A model generated the notes under the pieces. The model made no database searches, had not been told where the DNA came from, and was given only the letters and a program-made list of their open reading frames with translations. 64,000 nucleotides of DNA from assembly GCA_019748235.1 (NCBI GenBank), contig JAIEPU010000197.1, positions 1 to 64,000 of the forward strand. The letters run 5' to 3'. This stretch comes from a bacterium. GTDB lineage: Bacteria > Planctomycetota > Planctomycetia > Kolteriales > Kolteriaceae. Shown here in pieces: positions 1 through 9,585 of the stretch (position 1 is its first letter; each line of letters begins with the position of its first letter). The position numbers and the translations under genes are program-made.

Positions 1-244
<244 letters not shown>

Positions 245-320
245 AAGGAAACCGGTCGGCTCTCATACCGACCTACCTTCATCGGCATACGCAAGCAGAG
301 GCTATCCAATATCACAAGGG

Positions 321-358
321 CCCCAGCAGGTTTAACCACCTGCTGGGGTTACTTCGTT
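321..358 (+). terminator. Rho-independent terminator of the 16S rRNA
   Basis: There is a perfect 11-bp stem (321-331 with 338-348) around a 6-nt loop (332-337), followed by a T-rich stretch, TTACTTCGTTTC. It sits 77 nt after the 16S 3' end on the same strand and would end transcription before any 23S gene. Confidence 0.85.
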
Positions 359-564
359 TCTTGACCTCTCATCTCTTCGCCTCGCGATTCACTCCGTCCC
401 TGTCCGCAAGTTGCTGCTATGAACTTGGGCTCCGATCCTCACTGGCCGTCGGATCATGTTGAAGTCAATTCATCTCCAAACACGCGCGACTCACTTCGAC
501 GTCTTTACTGACTAGCGTCATCGATTTACACTCTGCTCAATCAAAGCAAGATTCTCATCTATTT
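359..564. other. Intergenic stretch with no gene seen
   Basis: Between the 16S terminator and the ribosome binding site of the next gene there is no convincing ORF, tRNA or repeat on either strand. It presumably holds the promoter of the small secreted protein at 577, but no clear -35/-10 pair could be assigned. Confidence 0.5.
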
Positions 565-576
565 CAGGAGCTTGAT

Positions 577-975
577 ATGTTTCGCTACATCGCCGTTCTT
601 TGTTTCTGCGTCGCTGGTGTCCAAACATCATTTGGCCAAGACACCACCGTCGCCAATGCACCTCCGGTCGTGGTAAAAACCACTCCGCAATCGGGTGCCA
701 TTGATGTTGATCCCGCGACGAAGGAGATTGTGGTTGTTTTCTCGAAGGAAATGAAGGACGGCTCTTGGTCTTGGTCGACGGCCGGTAAAAACAATTATCC
801 TGAGTCGGACGGAAAACCCACTTATCGTGCGGACAAGAAGTCGTGCGTTCTGCCAGTTAAACTTGAGCCGGGGAAAGATTATGCGATCTGGCTTAACTCC
901 GCGAAGTTCGGCAACTTCAAGGATGCTCATGGCAAGTCTGCAGTCCCATATCTTCTCGTATTTCGAACAAAGTAA
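577..975 (+). CDS. Small secreted protein with bacterial Ig-like domain
   Basis: This 132-residue protein has a typical Sec signal peptide (about residues 1-20, hydrophobic core IAVLCFCVAGV, ending SFGQ). The rest matches the pattern of Big_5/SbsA Ig-like domains: PPVVVKTTPQSGAIDVDP, then a VVVFSKEM strand and closing strands. Such domains are usually single modules of larger surface proteins, so a stand-alone copy is short. AGGAG at 566-570, 6 nt before the ATG, supports the start. The neighbours give no functional hint. It is probably periplasmic or cell-surface; ligand and role are unknown. Confidence 0.8.
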   Translation: MFRYIAVLCFCVAGVQTSFGQDTTVANAPPVVVKTTPQSGAIDVDPATKEIVVVFSKEMKDGSWSWSTAGKNNYPESDGKPTYRADKKSCVLPVKLEPGKDYAIWLNSAKFGNFKDAHGKSAVPYLLVFRTK

Positions 976-1034
976 TAAGTCGGCACGAATTCCGACACGT
1001 CGTTGCGGATCTGATTGCCCAACAACTCGGAATA

Positions 1035-1934
1035 TTATTTCTCACTATCGAGCTGCTTCTTTGCCTTCTTCAATGCGAGCTTCTGCTCAGCCGTGACCTT
1101 GGGATAAGAAAGTTCGAGCGACTGGATCGTGCGGGAAAGAATGTCGGCGACGGCCGCCCGCGCGATGTACTTCCGATCGGCGGGAATTACATACCAGGGA
1201 GCCCAAGGGGTACTCGTCGCTTTGATGGCGTCCTCGTATGCCTCCATATAGTCGTCCCAGTGCTGACGCTCTTCGACATCATGAATCGAAAACTTCCAAT
1301 TTTTGTCAGCCGTGTCGAGTCGCTCAAGAAACCGCTTCTTCTGCTCTTTCTTCGAAACGTTGAGGAAGAATTTGATGATCACCGTCCCGTTTCGAACGAG
1401 GTGCCGCTCGAACGAATTGATGTCCTCGTATCGCTCCTTCCACAGTGTTTTGTTCGGCTTTGCGTTTGGGACCCGTTGATTCGCAACGAGATCTTTGTGG
1501 ACCCTCACGACGAGAACATCCTCGTAATAAGAACGATTGAAAATCCCGATCCGCCCGCGCTCGGGAAGTGCCTTCATGCAACGCCAGAGAAAATTATGAT
1601 CGAGTTCTTCCGTCGTCGGGGTTTTGAAGCTGTAGACCTGGCAGCCTTGCGGATTCACGCCGGACATGACGTGCTTGATCGTGCCGTCTTTTCCAGCGGC
1701 ATCCATTGCCTGAAAGATCACAAGTACCGAATAAGTATCGCTGGCGTAAAGGAGATCTTGCGCCTCGGCGAGTTCCCGAATGTTCTTCTCGAGGATGTTT
1801 CGTGCGGTCTCTTTCAGGAACTCATCACCCAGTGCGGCGAGCGTCTTGGGAACCCAATTCGTTTTGTGATCTCGAAGCCGAAATCGCTTTCCGGGCCGAA
1901 TTAGAAAATGATTGACGATCTTCCCCTCGATCAT
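1035..1934 (-). CDS. Polyphosphate kinase 2 family (polyphosphate:nucleotide phosphotransferase)
   Basis: This 299-residue cytoplasmic protein belongs to the PPK2 family, which transfers phosphate between polyphosphate and nucleoside mono- or diphosphates. The Walker A-like loop QAMDAAGKDG is at about 75-84, the Walker B-like block GIFNRSYYEDVLVVRVH at about 130-146, and a lysine/arginine-rich lid (SKKEQKKRFLER) follows at about 196-207. Its length and the single domain fit the short PPK2 group related to TIGR03709, whose members often act on AMP or ADP; which nucleotide is used here cannot be told. GGAG 8 nt upstream supports the start. The gene is convergent with the Ig-like protein and stands alone. 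Confidence 0.93.
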   Translation of the reverse strand: MIEGKIVNHFLIRPGKRFRLRDHKTNWVPKTLAALGDEFLKETARNILEKNIRELAEAQDLLYASDTYSVLVIFQAMDAAGKDGTIKHVMSGVNPQGCQVYSFKTPTTEELDHNFLWRCMKALPERGRIGIFNRSYYEDVLVVRVHKDLVANQRVPNAKPNKTLWKERYEDINSFERHLVRNGTVIIKFFLNVSKKEQKKRFLERLDTADKNWKFSIHDVEERQHWDDYMEAYEDAIKATSTPWAPWYVIPADRKYIARAAVADILSRTIQSLELSYPKVTAEQKLALKKAKKQLDSEK

Positions 1935-2136
1935 GAGCTCGGCTCCAAGCGAAATGCCATTAGGTCAATCGTGTTCGTGAATCCTTCGACTATAGGCTAG
2001 CTTGAAGTCACGGGGGGAGGGGGAACCAAGGCGATTCTTGGAGTGATACGGACTATGAGAAATGCACGATCTCATTTCGAGAACGATTGCCGGCTCTCAG
2101 TCCGTCTGCGCCATCGGCAAGTCGGGTGACCGGAAT

Positions 2137-2982
2137 CTAATCGTCGTCTTGATCGGACGACGTGGCTCGTTGGGCGGCTTTCAACCGTTTGCCGATCTCA
2201 CGAATGCGATCTCGAACTTCGCGCATCGTTGAAGGTCGATAATCGGGATTGCAACGGATCATCTGGCGTACCAACTCATCTAGTTCGGGGGGGACGGCCT
2301 TGTTGAGCCGATGAAGCGGTGTCACGAAGTTGTCGAACGTTCCCAAGTCCGCTCCGCCACATTGCCGGATCTCGGGCGGTACCCCCCGGCCGGTCAAGGC
2401 ACGGTACATCGTCACGCCGAGATTGAAGGTGTCGGTTTTTCCATTCACGATCTTATTCTGGGCTTGCTCCGGCGCGAGATATTCAAGCGTCCCTTGCACG
2501 CGATCCTTACTCTCTCCTCGCCGCCACGCGAGGCCGAAATCGATGATTTTGACCTCCTTTTGCCGGCCAATCATGATGTTGTCCGGCTTGATGTCGGCAT
2601 GGTAAATCCCTTCCGAATGCATGTACGCCATGCCGTCGGCTACTTTGAAGAAGACGGAGAGAAGCTTCGTGATGGGCAGGCCTGGGCAATCGGCGAGCGC
2701 CATTCCGTCTACATATTCAAGCAAAAGACGAGCCCCCGAAACGAAGAGGAGCTTCTTCTGAAGGTCGATCGCGTGTGCTTTGAGCAAATAAGGATGGTTC
2801 AGGCCGTTCGCGATCGCATATTCGTTCTGTACCTGCTCGACGTACTTTTTGTCCTCGGACGATTCGACTTTCACGATCTTGAGCGCGTAGAACTTCGAGT
2901 CCGCCTCTCGGCGAACCTTATAGATTCGGCTACCAGCCCCCTGGCCGAGCTCGCCGACGATCGTGAACTTGCCGATATCCAT
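2137..2982 (-). CDS. Serine/threonine protein kinase (non-RD, cytoplasmic)
   Basis: This is a Hanks-type kinase of 281 residues that is nothing but the catalytic domain. The glycine-rich loop GELGQGAGSRIYKV is at about 10-23, the ATP-binding Lys is K35 (ALKI), the helix-C Glu is E54, the catalytic loop HADIKPDN is at 128-135, DFG at 148-150 and APE at 170-172. The usual HRD arginine is Ala, so it is a non-RD kinase, a type that often does not need activation-loop phosphorylation. There is no membrane segment or PASTA/sensor domain, unlike many planctomycete kinases. A GTG 33 nt further upstream is in frame, but the ATG used here has GAGG at a suitable distance. The substrate is unknown. Confidence 0.93.
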   Translation of the reverse strand: MDIGKFTIVGELGQGAGSRIYKVRREADSKFYALKIVKVESSEDKKYVEQVQNEYAIANGLNHPYLLKAHAIDLQKKLLFVSGARLLLEYVDGMALADCPGLPITKLLSVFFKVADGMAYMHSEGIYHADIKPDNIMIGRQKEVKIIDFGLAWRRGESKDRVQGTLEYLAPEQAQNKIVNGKTDTFNLGVTMYRALTGRGVPPEIRQCGGADLGTFDNFVTPLHRLNKAVPPELDELVRQMIRCNPDYRPSTMREVRDRIREIGKRLKAAQRATSSDQDDD

Positions 2983-3277
2983 TCGGAAATGCCTCGCATT
3001 ACGAAGGGCCGCCACCTATCTCGACAGTTTACCTTAAGACCCATGAAATAGTTTCTCTCAGTTTTGCTCTCGCAAAAATATTGCGGAGTCAGCCGACAAC
3101 AATCGATTCGTCGAACGGGAGTTTCTCCCGCCGAGACTGGTTTGTTTCCCGTGCATCAAAAGGAACGGAGTCGAATTTCCAGGCGAAAATGAAACAACAG
3201 GCGGATCCATCCGTCAGGCACGCCTCTTGCTTTTCACGACGAGTGGAAATGCTTCGGACCCTCCAGGAGCACCTCTC

Positions 3278-4978
3278 ATGTCCCTCGCCGATACTCCTCT
3301 CCCAGTCCCCGATGGGATGCTTCACCATACAAAATCACCGTCAGAGACTTTTCATTGGCATCAGTTGTTATCGACGCCGAACCCTTTTTATGTCCTCAGC
3401 GCTGCTCTGGTGTTGTTCGGCATTCGCATGTCGCTTCCTGCATCGCCGAGCTTCCATCAGGCAGTAATCATCTTTGCGATACTCGCTCTTTACACACTCT
3501 TGCTGACGGCATGCACCATCGCGGTGACACGAATCCTGCATGTGTGGGACGACGCCCGATCGCTCCTCTTAATACATCCCGTTCTCTTCTTCGCATTCTC
3601 GTCGCTGTTTGATGATCTTCTGATCGTGCGGCCGTTCGATGGTCAGTTGATTCTTTTAATCGGCGCGATCTTTTCGATCGGGTTGAGTGAAGTCGTCTTG
3701 CGCATTCTTCGAATCAAGCTTCGTATCGGCTATCGAGGGGTTTACTACCTGATCTTGATCATGCTCTTCGCTTACCCTTGCATCCTTGGTGCTTTCACTC
3801 GCGATTTTGATCATAAAGCCCATCGCCAAGTCGCGCTCAGTCTCTTCATTCCGATCATGTCGACTCTGTTTCTGCTTTTGATTCCGGCGATCCATAAAGG
3901 CAGGCCCTATGTTGAAGAGAATGGAACTCCGTACGGTTTCCCCTTATTTCCAATGTCACTCTTTGCACTTCTGATGCCGCTCGTGGCATTCAGAGCGTAC
4001 TGGCTTGCGCTCGCGTTCGGCCCGGGAATCAGGAACTCCGTTTGCCTAGAGCCGATGGCGTTCGTTCCGTTTGTCTTCGTCGCTGGGCTACTGCTGATCG
4101 AGCTTGGCGTCGTGACAAGGAATAAGGCGTTCGAATGGCTTTCTCTTAGTGTCGGGCCGGTTTGTCTCTTCCTTTACTCGCTGGAACCACCCGAGTATTT
4201 CGACCGCACCGTCGATATTTGGGCACCCACATTAACTCACACCATTCGATTGTCGCTCTTGTACTACAGTTGGGCTCGTGTGCGAGGAGTGACGGGAAGT
4301 CATGTTTTTCTGCTTATGCTGCTCGCGGCAATCGGATCACTCGATCGGCATGGTTTCCCAGGTATGTCTTCAAAGTGGCATCTCATTCCGTTCGTCACGG
4401 GTGCCATCATCGAACTGGCGATGGCTTTGAAGGGTCGCAGTTGGCCTCACATGATGAGCAGCTGTTTCTTCATGAGTTTGACGGCTGTTCCCATTGTCGC
4501 CAGTCATTGGCATAGGCACATGATTGACGTCCCTGAGGCACAACTCCTGTGGGGCATTGTCACTTTCGCGGCCGTGTGGCTGCTATTCATCACAACGCTT
4601 TTCGATCGTGAAACAGCCTCCTTCCCGCGAGCGATTGCAACGCTGGCGATGATCGGCAGTTTCGGGGGAACGCTGGTTTTGCATCCGAGTGAGTGGCTTC
4701 TGATCGCAGCTTACATCATTGGATTATTCATCTACGGCGTGTTGCTTCGCTACACACCCATTCTTTGGGCGGGGTGCGGTGGTATTGTTCTACTCGTTGC
4801 CTCTCGTTCGCAAGATCTGCTGATGCAACTTCGAAGAACTTTTCTCGGCAACGGCCTCGACTACCTGTTCCTCGGCTTGGCGTTCCTCATCGCCGGCCTC
4901 GTCTTCAGCGCGATCAAGTCGAGGGGAGTAAGGCACCTTGCAAAGCAGACTCATTCTCTCGGTGAGCCAGCGGAGTAG
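3278..4978 (+). CDS. Multi-pass membrane protein, unknown function
   Basis: This 566-residue protein is very hydrophobic, with roughly 13-15 predicted membrane segments spread evenly from about residue 40 to the end, joined by short loops. No transporter, kinase or glycosyltransferase motif was recognised. A histidine-rich short loop (SHWHRHM) occurs about two thirds along, and the C-terminal tail is short and polar. The start was chosen because AGGAG precedes it at a suitable distance; an in-frame ATG 51 nt upstream has no such site. The next gene starts 57 nt downstream on the same strand. It is probably a lineage-specific integral membrane protein. Confidence 0.8.
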   Translation: MSLADTPLPVPDGMLHHTKSPSETFHWHQLLSTPNPFYVLSAALVLFGIRMSLPASPSFHQAVIIFAILALYTLLLTACTIAVTRILHVWDDARSLLLIHPVLFFAFSSLFDDLLIVRPFDGQLILLIGAIFSIGLSEVVLRILRIKLRIGYRGVYYLILIMLFAYPCILGAFTRDFDHKAHRQVALSLFIPIMSTLFLLLIPAIHKGRPYVEENGTPYGFPLFPMSLFALLMPLVAFRAYWLALAFGPGIRNSVCLEPMAFVPFVFVAGLLLIELGVVTRNKAFEWLSLSVGPVCLFLYSLEPPEYFDRTVDIWAPTLTHTIRLSLLYYSWARVRGVTGSHVFLLMLLAAIGSLDRHGFPGMSSKWHLIPFVTGAIIELAMALKGRSWPHMMSSCFFMSLTAVPIVASHWHRHMIDVPEAQLLWGIVTFAAVWLLFITTLFDRETASFPRAIATLAMIGSFGGTLVLHPSEWLLIAAYIIGLFIYGVLLRYTPILWAGCGGIVLLVASRSQDLLMQLRRTFLGNGLDYLFLGLAFLIAGLVFSAIKSRGVRHLAKQTHSLGEPAE

Positions 4979-5035
4979 GAATGTGCTGAGCATCGGAAGT
5001 TCGATCGCTATTTCCCCTCGCGTGGAGATATCAAC

Positions 5036-5374
5036 GTGGAAAGGCCGCTGGTTGTTTATGTGGACGTCGATGAGACATTGATCCGCAATGTGAGTAGCAA
5101 AAGAATTCCAATCGGCGGTGTGATCAAGCATGTCCGGTCGTTGAAAGAACAAGGAGCGATTCTCTACTGCTGGAGCACGGGCGGGGCCGATTATGCGAAG
5201 CAGAGTGCAGATGAAGTCGGCCTTTCGGACTGCTTTGCTGGATACCTGCCAAAGCCGAACGTGTTGATTGATGATCAAGTGGTCAGCGAATGGCGAAGTT
5301 GTATGACGGTGCACCCCTTGAGTTGCGATGAACGAGGTGGCCGCGATTATCGAAAACAACTATTCCGCGAATAA
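5036..5374 (+). CDS. HAD-like domain protein
   Basis: This 112-residue protein opens with VVYVDVDETLI, the HAD motif I (DxDxT/S), in which the first Asp is the usual nucleophile. A later WSTGG segment fits motif II, and PNVLIDDQV near residue 80 fits motif IV acidic residues. It is shorter than typical HAD phosphatases and has no cap domain, resembling small HAD-like proteins related to magnesium-dependent or polynucleotide phosphatases. The start is GTG with GGAG about 8 nt before it; no ATG is available near the motif. Activity and substrate are unknown. Confidence 0.75.
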   Translation: MERPLVVYVDVDETLIRNVSSKRIPIGGVIKHVRSLKEQGAILYCWSTGGADYAKQSADEVGLSDCFAGYLPKPNVLIDDQVVSEWRSCMTVHPLSCDERGGRDYRKQLFRE

Positions 5375-5385
5375 ACGGTTAGCCA

Positions 5386-5619
5386 TTACTCATCAATGAT
5401 CTTTGTCACATCGCTTGAATTGCCGAACCGCTCGAGTGCTAACCCATACCTATCCAACTTGAGTAGCAATCCACCGGTTTCGAAACAGGAATAAGCTTTC
5501 GCGTCTTCTGTTCCGGGCGCAAAGATTTCGACCACCGTCCCGGAGTGCAGATCATCGATCAAAACTTTATCACCAACCGCGATGGGATTGCCCGAATCGG
5601 AGTAGTTCGGACTGATCAT
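5386..5619 (-). CDS. Small conserved-looking hypothetical protein
   Basis: This 77-residue protein has no recognised family. The middle (VGDKVLIDDLHSGTVVEIF) looks like a small beta-barrel or SH3-like fold. AGGAAG 6 nt before the ATG is a good ribosome binding site, and its base use matches its neighbours. It converges with the HAD-like gene at a distance of 11 nt. No signal peptide or membrane segment is seen. Confidence 0.6.
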   Translation of the reverse strand: MISPNYSDSGNPIAVGDKVLIDDLHSGTVVEIFAPGTEDAKAYSCFETGGLLLKLDRYGLALERFGNSSDVTKIIDE

Positions 5620-5846
5620 GACTGCTTCCTGTGTTTAAGTTCGCGAGAGTTTAGTGGATCGAAGATACACCCCGCCGCCAACTGAATGAGAATATAAGAA
5701 CTCAACAGTACGTTATTCATGTTTCTGCATTGGATATAAGGGCGCACTTCGATGTTCCGGCGGTAATGAAAAAAACAGCAGTCGACTCTCCTACGATTGT
5801 TGTTAATGACGTTCAGTTTCGTCAATTCAATCGCATTGTTTAAATA

Positions 5847-5884
5847 CACAAACCCGCGTCTCCATTACGAAACGCGGGTTTGTG
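5847..5884 (-). terminator. Terminator of ilvD
   Basis: There is a 13-bp perfect stem (5847-5859 with 5872-5884) with a 12-nt loop. Read on the minus strand it lies 27 nt past the ilvD stop and is followed by an A/T-rich stretch (TATTTAAAC). The flanking region 5620-5846 is A/T-rich and contains no convincing gene. Confidence 0.75.
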
Positions 5885-5910
5885 TTGTTCAAGTAGAGAA
5901 CGGCGAACGA

Positions 5911-7587
5911 TTACTCGTCCGTCACGCAGCCTTCGGAGGCGCTCTTCACATTCTTGATGTACTTGTAGAGCGTGCCGCGATTGAACTTGTAGGGAGGCAT
6001 CTTCCAGGCGGCTTTACGCTTGGCGAGCTCTTCGTCTGAGAGATCAACGTTGAGCTGATCCGTTTCGGCATCGATCGTGACGATGTCACCATCCTTGACG
6101 AGGGCGATCGGGCCACCTTCTTGCGCTTCGGGGGTGACGTGGCCGATGATGAAGCCGTGCGATCCGCCGGAAAAACGGCCGTCGGTGATAAACGCGACAT
6201 CTTTGCCGAGCCCGATTCCCATGATGGCGGCAGTCGGATTGAGCATTTCCGGCATGCCGGGGCCACCCTTCGGCCCTTCGTAACGGATGATGATCACGTC
6301 ACCCTTCACGATTTTCTTTTGCTCGACCGCGCGAAGCATATCTTCTTCGCAATCATAAACCTTGGCCGGTCCGGAGAAGGAGAGACCCTCTTTGCCCGTG
6401 ATTTTGGCGACGGCGCCGGTCGGGGTCAGGTTGCCCCGAAGGATCCGAATGTGGCCGGTCTTCTTGATCGGCTTTTCTACCGGTTGAACGATGTCCTGTC
6501 CTGCCTTCAGGTCGGGGAGGTTCTCGATGTTTTGGCCGATCGTCTTACCCGTGACGGTAAGGCAGTCGCCGTTGATGTAACCCTTCTGAAGCAGGTAACG
6601 CATGACGCCGGGGATGCCGCCGATGGCGTGCAGGTCTTCCATCACATACTTGCCGCTGGGGCGAAGATCGCAAAGAAGCGGCGTGCGATCCGAGATCTTC
6701 TTGAAGTCATCGATGGTCAGATCAAGACCGACGGCACGGGCGACGGCAAGCAGGTGAAGCACACCATTCGTCGAGCCGCCAATCGCAATCATGGTGGTGA
6801 TGGCGTTTTCAAAGGCCGCCCTGGTCATGATGTCGCGCGGCTTGATGTCTTTCTCGAGCAGTAGCTTGATGGCTTCCCCTGCGCGGAAGCAATCGTCATC
6901 CTTTTCTGGGCTGACGGCGGGAATCGATGCGTTGTAGGGAAGGGCCATGCCGATCGATTCCATGACCGACGACATGGTGTTGGCCGTATACATGCCGCCG
7001 CACGCCCCCGCGCCGGGGCAGCTATTTCGGACGATCGCTTGGCGATCCTTTTCGTCGATGCGGCCCGAGATGAACGCACCGTACGACTCGACGGCCGAGA
7101 CGATGTCGAGGGGCTGTTCCTTATAGCAGCCAGCCTTGATCGTGCCGCCATAGACCATGATCGCGGGGCGATTGAGTCGGCCCGCCGCGATCAGACAGCC
7201 GGGCATGTTCTTATCGCAACCCGGAATACAGATGAGGCCGTCGTACCACTGAGCGCTCATCACGGTCTCGATCGAGTCGGCAATCAAGTCGCGCGACTGG
7301 AGTGAGTAGGACATGCCGTCGGTACCCATCGAGATACCATCGCTGACGCCGATGGTGTTGAAGCGAAGGCCGACCATGCCGACCGACTCGACCCCCTTCT
7401 TGACCTTTGCACCGAGTTCGAGCAGGTGCATGTTGCAGGGGTTGCCTTCCCACCACATGCTGGCGATGCCGACTTGCGGCTTGTTCATGTCCTCTTCTTT
7501 GAGGCCGGTCGCATAGAGCATCGCTTGAGAAACGCCCTGATACTTAGGCTGGGTGATTCTCGAGCTGTAGCGGTTCAGTTCGGTCAT
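5911..7587 (-). CDS. ilvD: Dihydroxy-acid dehydratase
   Basis: IlvD catalyses the third common step of valine, leucine and isoleucine synthesis, dehydrating 2,3-dihydroxy-acids to 2-keto acids with an Fe-S cluster. The 558-residue protein has the family hallmarks: the cluster cysteine region [11 protein letters not shown], the block [18 protein letters not shown] with further cysteine ligands, and near the C-terminus [12 protein letters not shown], which holds the catalytic serine region. The chosen ATG has AAGGA about 6 nt upstream; an in-frame alternative 30 nt earlier lacks this. No other ilv or leu gene is next to it. It is transcribed alone, with its own terminator, downstream of the glutamine cyclotransferase gene (gap 90 nt). 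Confidence 0.97.
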   Translation of the reverse strand: MTELNRYSSRITQPKYQGVSQAMLYATGLKEEDMNKPQVGIASMWWEGNPCNMHLLELGAKVKKGVESVGMVGLRFNTIGVSDGISMGTDGMSYSLQSRDLIADSIETVMSAQWYDGLICIPGCDKNMPGCLIAAGRLNRPAIMVYGGTIKAGCYKEQPLDIVSAVESYGAFISGRIDEKDRQAIVRNSCPGAGACGGMYTANTMSSVMESIGMALPYNASIPAVSPEKDDDCFRAGEAIKLLLEKDIKPRDIMTRAAFENAITTMIAIGGSTNGVLHLLAVARAVGLDLTIDDFKKISDRTPLLCDLRPSGKYVMEDLHAIGGIPGVMRYLLQKGYINGDCLTVTGKTIGQNIENLPDLKAGQDIVQPVEKPIKKTGHIRILRGNLTPTGAVAKITGKEGLSFSGPAKVYDCEEDMLRAVEQKKIVKGDVIIIRYEGPKGGPGMPEMLNPTAAIMGIGLGKDVAFITDGRFSGGSHGFIIGHVTPEAQEGGPIALVKDGDIVTIDAETDQLNVDLSDEELAKRKAAWKMPPYKFNRGTLYKYIKNVKSASEGCVTDE

Positions 7588-7677
7588 GATGGTTCCTTTA
7601 ACCTTCCAGTCGCCCAATGATTGATTTGCGTCGCGATCGAAACCTCGGGTTGTTCGAGTCGCTTGTTTGATTTCACG

Positions 7678-8496
7678 TCAGACTGTGATCTTGATCTCAA
7701 ACAGTTTCGGCCAATTCTTTCCGGTCACGAACAACCGTTTGGCCGCGTCGTCGTACGCGATGCCGTTCAGCACGTCGACACCGCTTTCCGTCGTACTTGT
7801 TTGTCCTGGCTGCCGTCCGGGAAGAAGCCCCGTCAAATCGACCCAGCCGAGAACGTCTCCCGTCCTGGGTGAGATACGAACGACTCGATCCGACTGCCAG
7901 ACGTTCGCGTAGATCTCGCCGTTGATGAACTCGAGCTCGTTGAGTCTCGGCACCCCTTGGCCGTGGTCTCGCACTTTGAGAGTGCTGATGACCCGTTGAT
8001 TCGATGGATCAAGGACGCGGATCGTCGAGGAGCCGTCACTTAAGTACCACACCTTGCCGTCGTGGGTCAGTCCCCATCCTTCGCCAGCGATCGGAAACGA
8101 CTTGATGAATTTGAAGGTGTCCCGCTCATAAATGAAGCCGACGCCATTCTTCCAGGTGAGCTGGACGAGCGTCTCTTTCCAGTTCGTGAGCCCCTCGGCA
8201 AAGTAGTCCGATTTGAGCTTTTGCTCACGAATGATTTTGCCGGTATCGAGCTCGACTTGGCGAAGAGTGGACTGGCCGTAATGCCCTGTGCTCTCGTAGA
8301 GCTTGCCGTCGACGTAAGTCAGCCCTTGAGTGTACGCGGTCGGATCATGCGGGTAGACGGCAACAATCTTATACCCCGCTGCGGGGGCGGCCCCCGCCCG
8401 TGTGATCGACCAGACAGCAGCACCCAGACCCGCCGTGCTTGCCGCTGCCGCCAGCATCCATTGGCGTCGATTCAACGTCTCTCGTCCACTCCCCAA
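7678..8496 (-). CDS. Glutaminyl-peptide cyclotransferase (glutamine cyclotransferase), Tat-exported
   Basis: This 272-residue protein is of the plant-type glutamine cyclotransferase family (PF05096), a five-bladed beta-propeller that converts N-terminal glutamine to pyroglutamate. Family signatures are PHDPTAYTQGLTY at about 49-61, LYESTGHYGQSTLR, WGLTHDG, LNELEFINGEIYANVW and, near the end, LNGIAYD. The N-terminus carries a twin-arginine signal: NRRQW at about 9-13, then an Ala-rich hydrophobic stretch to about residue 38. This predicts export of the folded protein. It is upstream of ilvD on the same strand, but a functional link is unlikely. Confidence 0.92.
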   Translation of the reverse strand: MGSGRETLNRRQWMLAAAASTAGLGAAVWSITRAGAAPAAGYKIVAVYPHDPTAYTQGLTYVDGKLYESTGHYGQSTLRQVELDTGKIIREQKLKSDYFAEGLTNWKETLVQLTWKNGVGFIYERDTFKFIKSFPIAGEGWGLTHDGKVWYLSDGSSTIRVLDPSNQRVISTLKVRDHGQGVPRLNELEFINGEIYANVWQSDRVVRISPRTGDVLGWVDLTGLLPGRQPGQTSTTESGVDVLNGIAYDDAAKRLFVTGKNWPKLFEIKITV

Positions 8497-8611
8497 GATT
8501 CTTTATTCCAACATGTTATAGCAATCGAATGCTTGATCTTCCAAGCGACGGCTCTGCAGTAATTACAAATTGGTCCAGCAACCGGCTGGAGCTGTTCCAT
8601 AAGGCGGTATC

Positions 8612-8726
8612 GGGTGGCCCAGGCAACTTCTTGCCAGGGTTGCGTAGCGACAAGAGGGGAGCAGGGAAAGCCTTCTCGCCCTCCCGTGCCTTTGGCACCC
8701 AGGCAATCGAGTTGCTTGGGCCAACC
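8612..8726. repeat. Structured interspersed repeat, compact copy A
   Basis: This 115-bp element starts GGGTGGCCCAGGCAAC and ends GCTTGGGCCAACC, so its ends are inverted repeats. The left end contains a hairpin around GGCAA/TTGCC followed by TTGCGTAGCGACAA. The right end contains GTGCC-TTT-GGCAC and a second stem closing on CCCAGGCAA/TTGCTTGGG. Only a short G/A-rich and C/T-rich interior separates the ends, unlike the ~205-bp copies near 59.5, 61.5 and 63.7 kb. It lies between the divergent glutamine cyclotransferase and acyltransferase genes. Short ORFs crossing it are artefacts of the repeat. The rest of 8497-8899 holds no gene. Confidence 0.85.
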
Positions 8727-8899
8727 ATCAGACAAGTTAATGGGAGTGGCAAACTGGGTCGGACAAGTCCAAGCCTCCAAAAAACTTCATCTTGGGGCTC
8801 TCTTGATCCAAACAGAGTAAAGGGTTAGGTTCCCTCCTCGATGAATGGAATCCCCTCGCGCGATACAGCCAACGAGGGGGAGCGGAAGGAGTCTGCATC

Positions 8900-9472
8900 A
8901 TGTTTATCAACGATCCCGAATTACTCTCTCGCGGCGGAATGGACCGGCCGATCGCGGTTCACCCGGCTGCCCTCGTCGAATCAATGGAAGTCGGATCGGG
9001 AACGAGAGTCTGGGCTTTCGCACATATCGCCGACGGAGCGGTGGTGGGTGAAGACTGTAACATCTGTGATCACACCTTCATTGAAGCAGGCGCGATTGTC
9101 GGCAACCGGGTGACGCTTAAGTGCGGCGTGCATCTCTGGAACGGCAATGTCATCGAAGACGACGTTTTCATCGGCCCCAACGTCAGCATGTGCAACGATC
9201 CTTATCCGCGCAGCGGCGCGCATCTGAGTGAACATCCCCGCACCGTCATCCGCCGAGGGGCAAGCATCGGGGCAGGGGCCATCATTCTTCCCGGCATCGA
9301 AATCGGAGCCTACGCGATGATCGGTGCCGGCGCGGTCGTCACCCGATCGATCCCGGCGTTCGCACTCGCATACGGCAATCCCGCGCGCGTTCACGGCCGA
9401 GTCGATCGACAGGGCCGGCCCATCGGCAGTCCTCCCGCCCCCAACGCCCTTCGGAGCCGAACCGCGGCGTAA
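8900..9472 (+). CDS. Hexapeptide-repeat (left-handed beta-helix) acyltransferase
   Basis: This 190-residue protein has repeated hexapeptide rungs from about residue 18 to 160, such as IHPxALVE, IADGAVVGEDC, VIEDDVFIGPNV and SIGAGAIILPG, forming a left-handed beta-helix. The pattern with FIGPNVSMCNDPYP and IGAGAVVTRSIPAFALAYGNPAR closely matches sugar-nucleotide N-acetyltransferases of the WbpD/WlbB/FdtC type, which acetylate amino groups on UDP- or dTDP-aminosugars for surface polysaccharide. The ATG is preceded by GGAAGGAG at a good distance. No polysaccharide genes are adjacent, so the exact sugar is unknown. A terminator follows directly. Confidence 0.88.
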   Translation: MFINDPELLSRGGMDRPIAVHPAALVESMEVGSGTRVWAFAHIADGAVVGEDCNICDHTFIEAGAIVGNRVTLKCGVHLWNGNVIEDDVFIGPNVSMCNDPYPRSGAHLSEHPRTVIRRGASIGAGAIILPGIEIGAYAMIGAGAVVTRSIPAFALAYGNPARVHGRVDRQGRPIGSPPAPNALRSRTAA

Positions 9473-9486
9473 TCCATTCGATCTAT

Positions 9487-9519
9487 CAAAAACGCAGTCT
9501 TTTCTGCGGTTTTTGAAGT
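9487..9519 (+). terminator. Terminator after the acyltransferase gene
   Basis: An 11-bp stem (9487-9497 with 9504-9515, one bulged G) with a TCTTTT loop and a T-run inside the 3' arm lies 15 nt after the stop codon. Confidence 0.65.
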
Positions 9520-9585
9520 TGAATGGGCCAACTCTTGCCAGATAGGATTTCATCTCTTGCAACGCTCGCGAGTTGGAGTGCTGAG

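Noticed and set aside
2311-3051. 246-codon plus-strand ORF
   Set aside because: It lies wholly opposite the Ser/Thr kinase gene, and its translation has no family features.
5616-5849. 77-codon reverse ORF in an A/T-rich gap
   Set aside because: It overlaps the start of the better-supported small gene at 5386-5619, its codon use is unlike its neighbours, and it runs to the ilvD terminator.
8439-8828. Short ORFs on both strands around 8.4-8.9 kb
   Set aside because: They cross structured repeat A; the same translated phrase (RNPGNELPGPP-like) recurs in every repeat copy, so it is not a gene.
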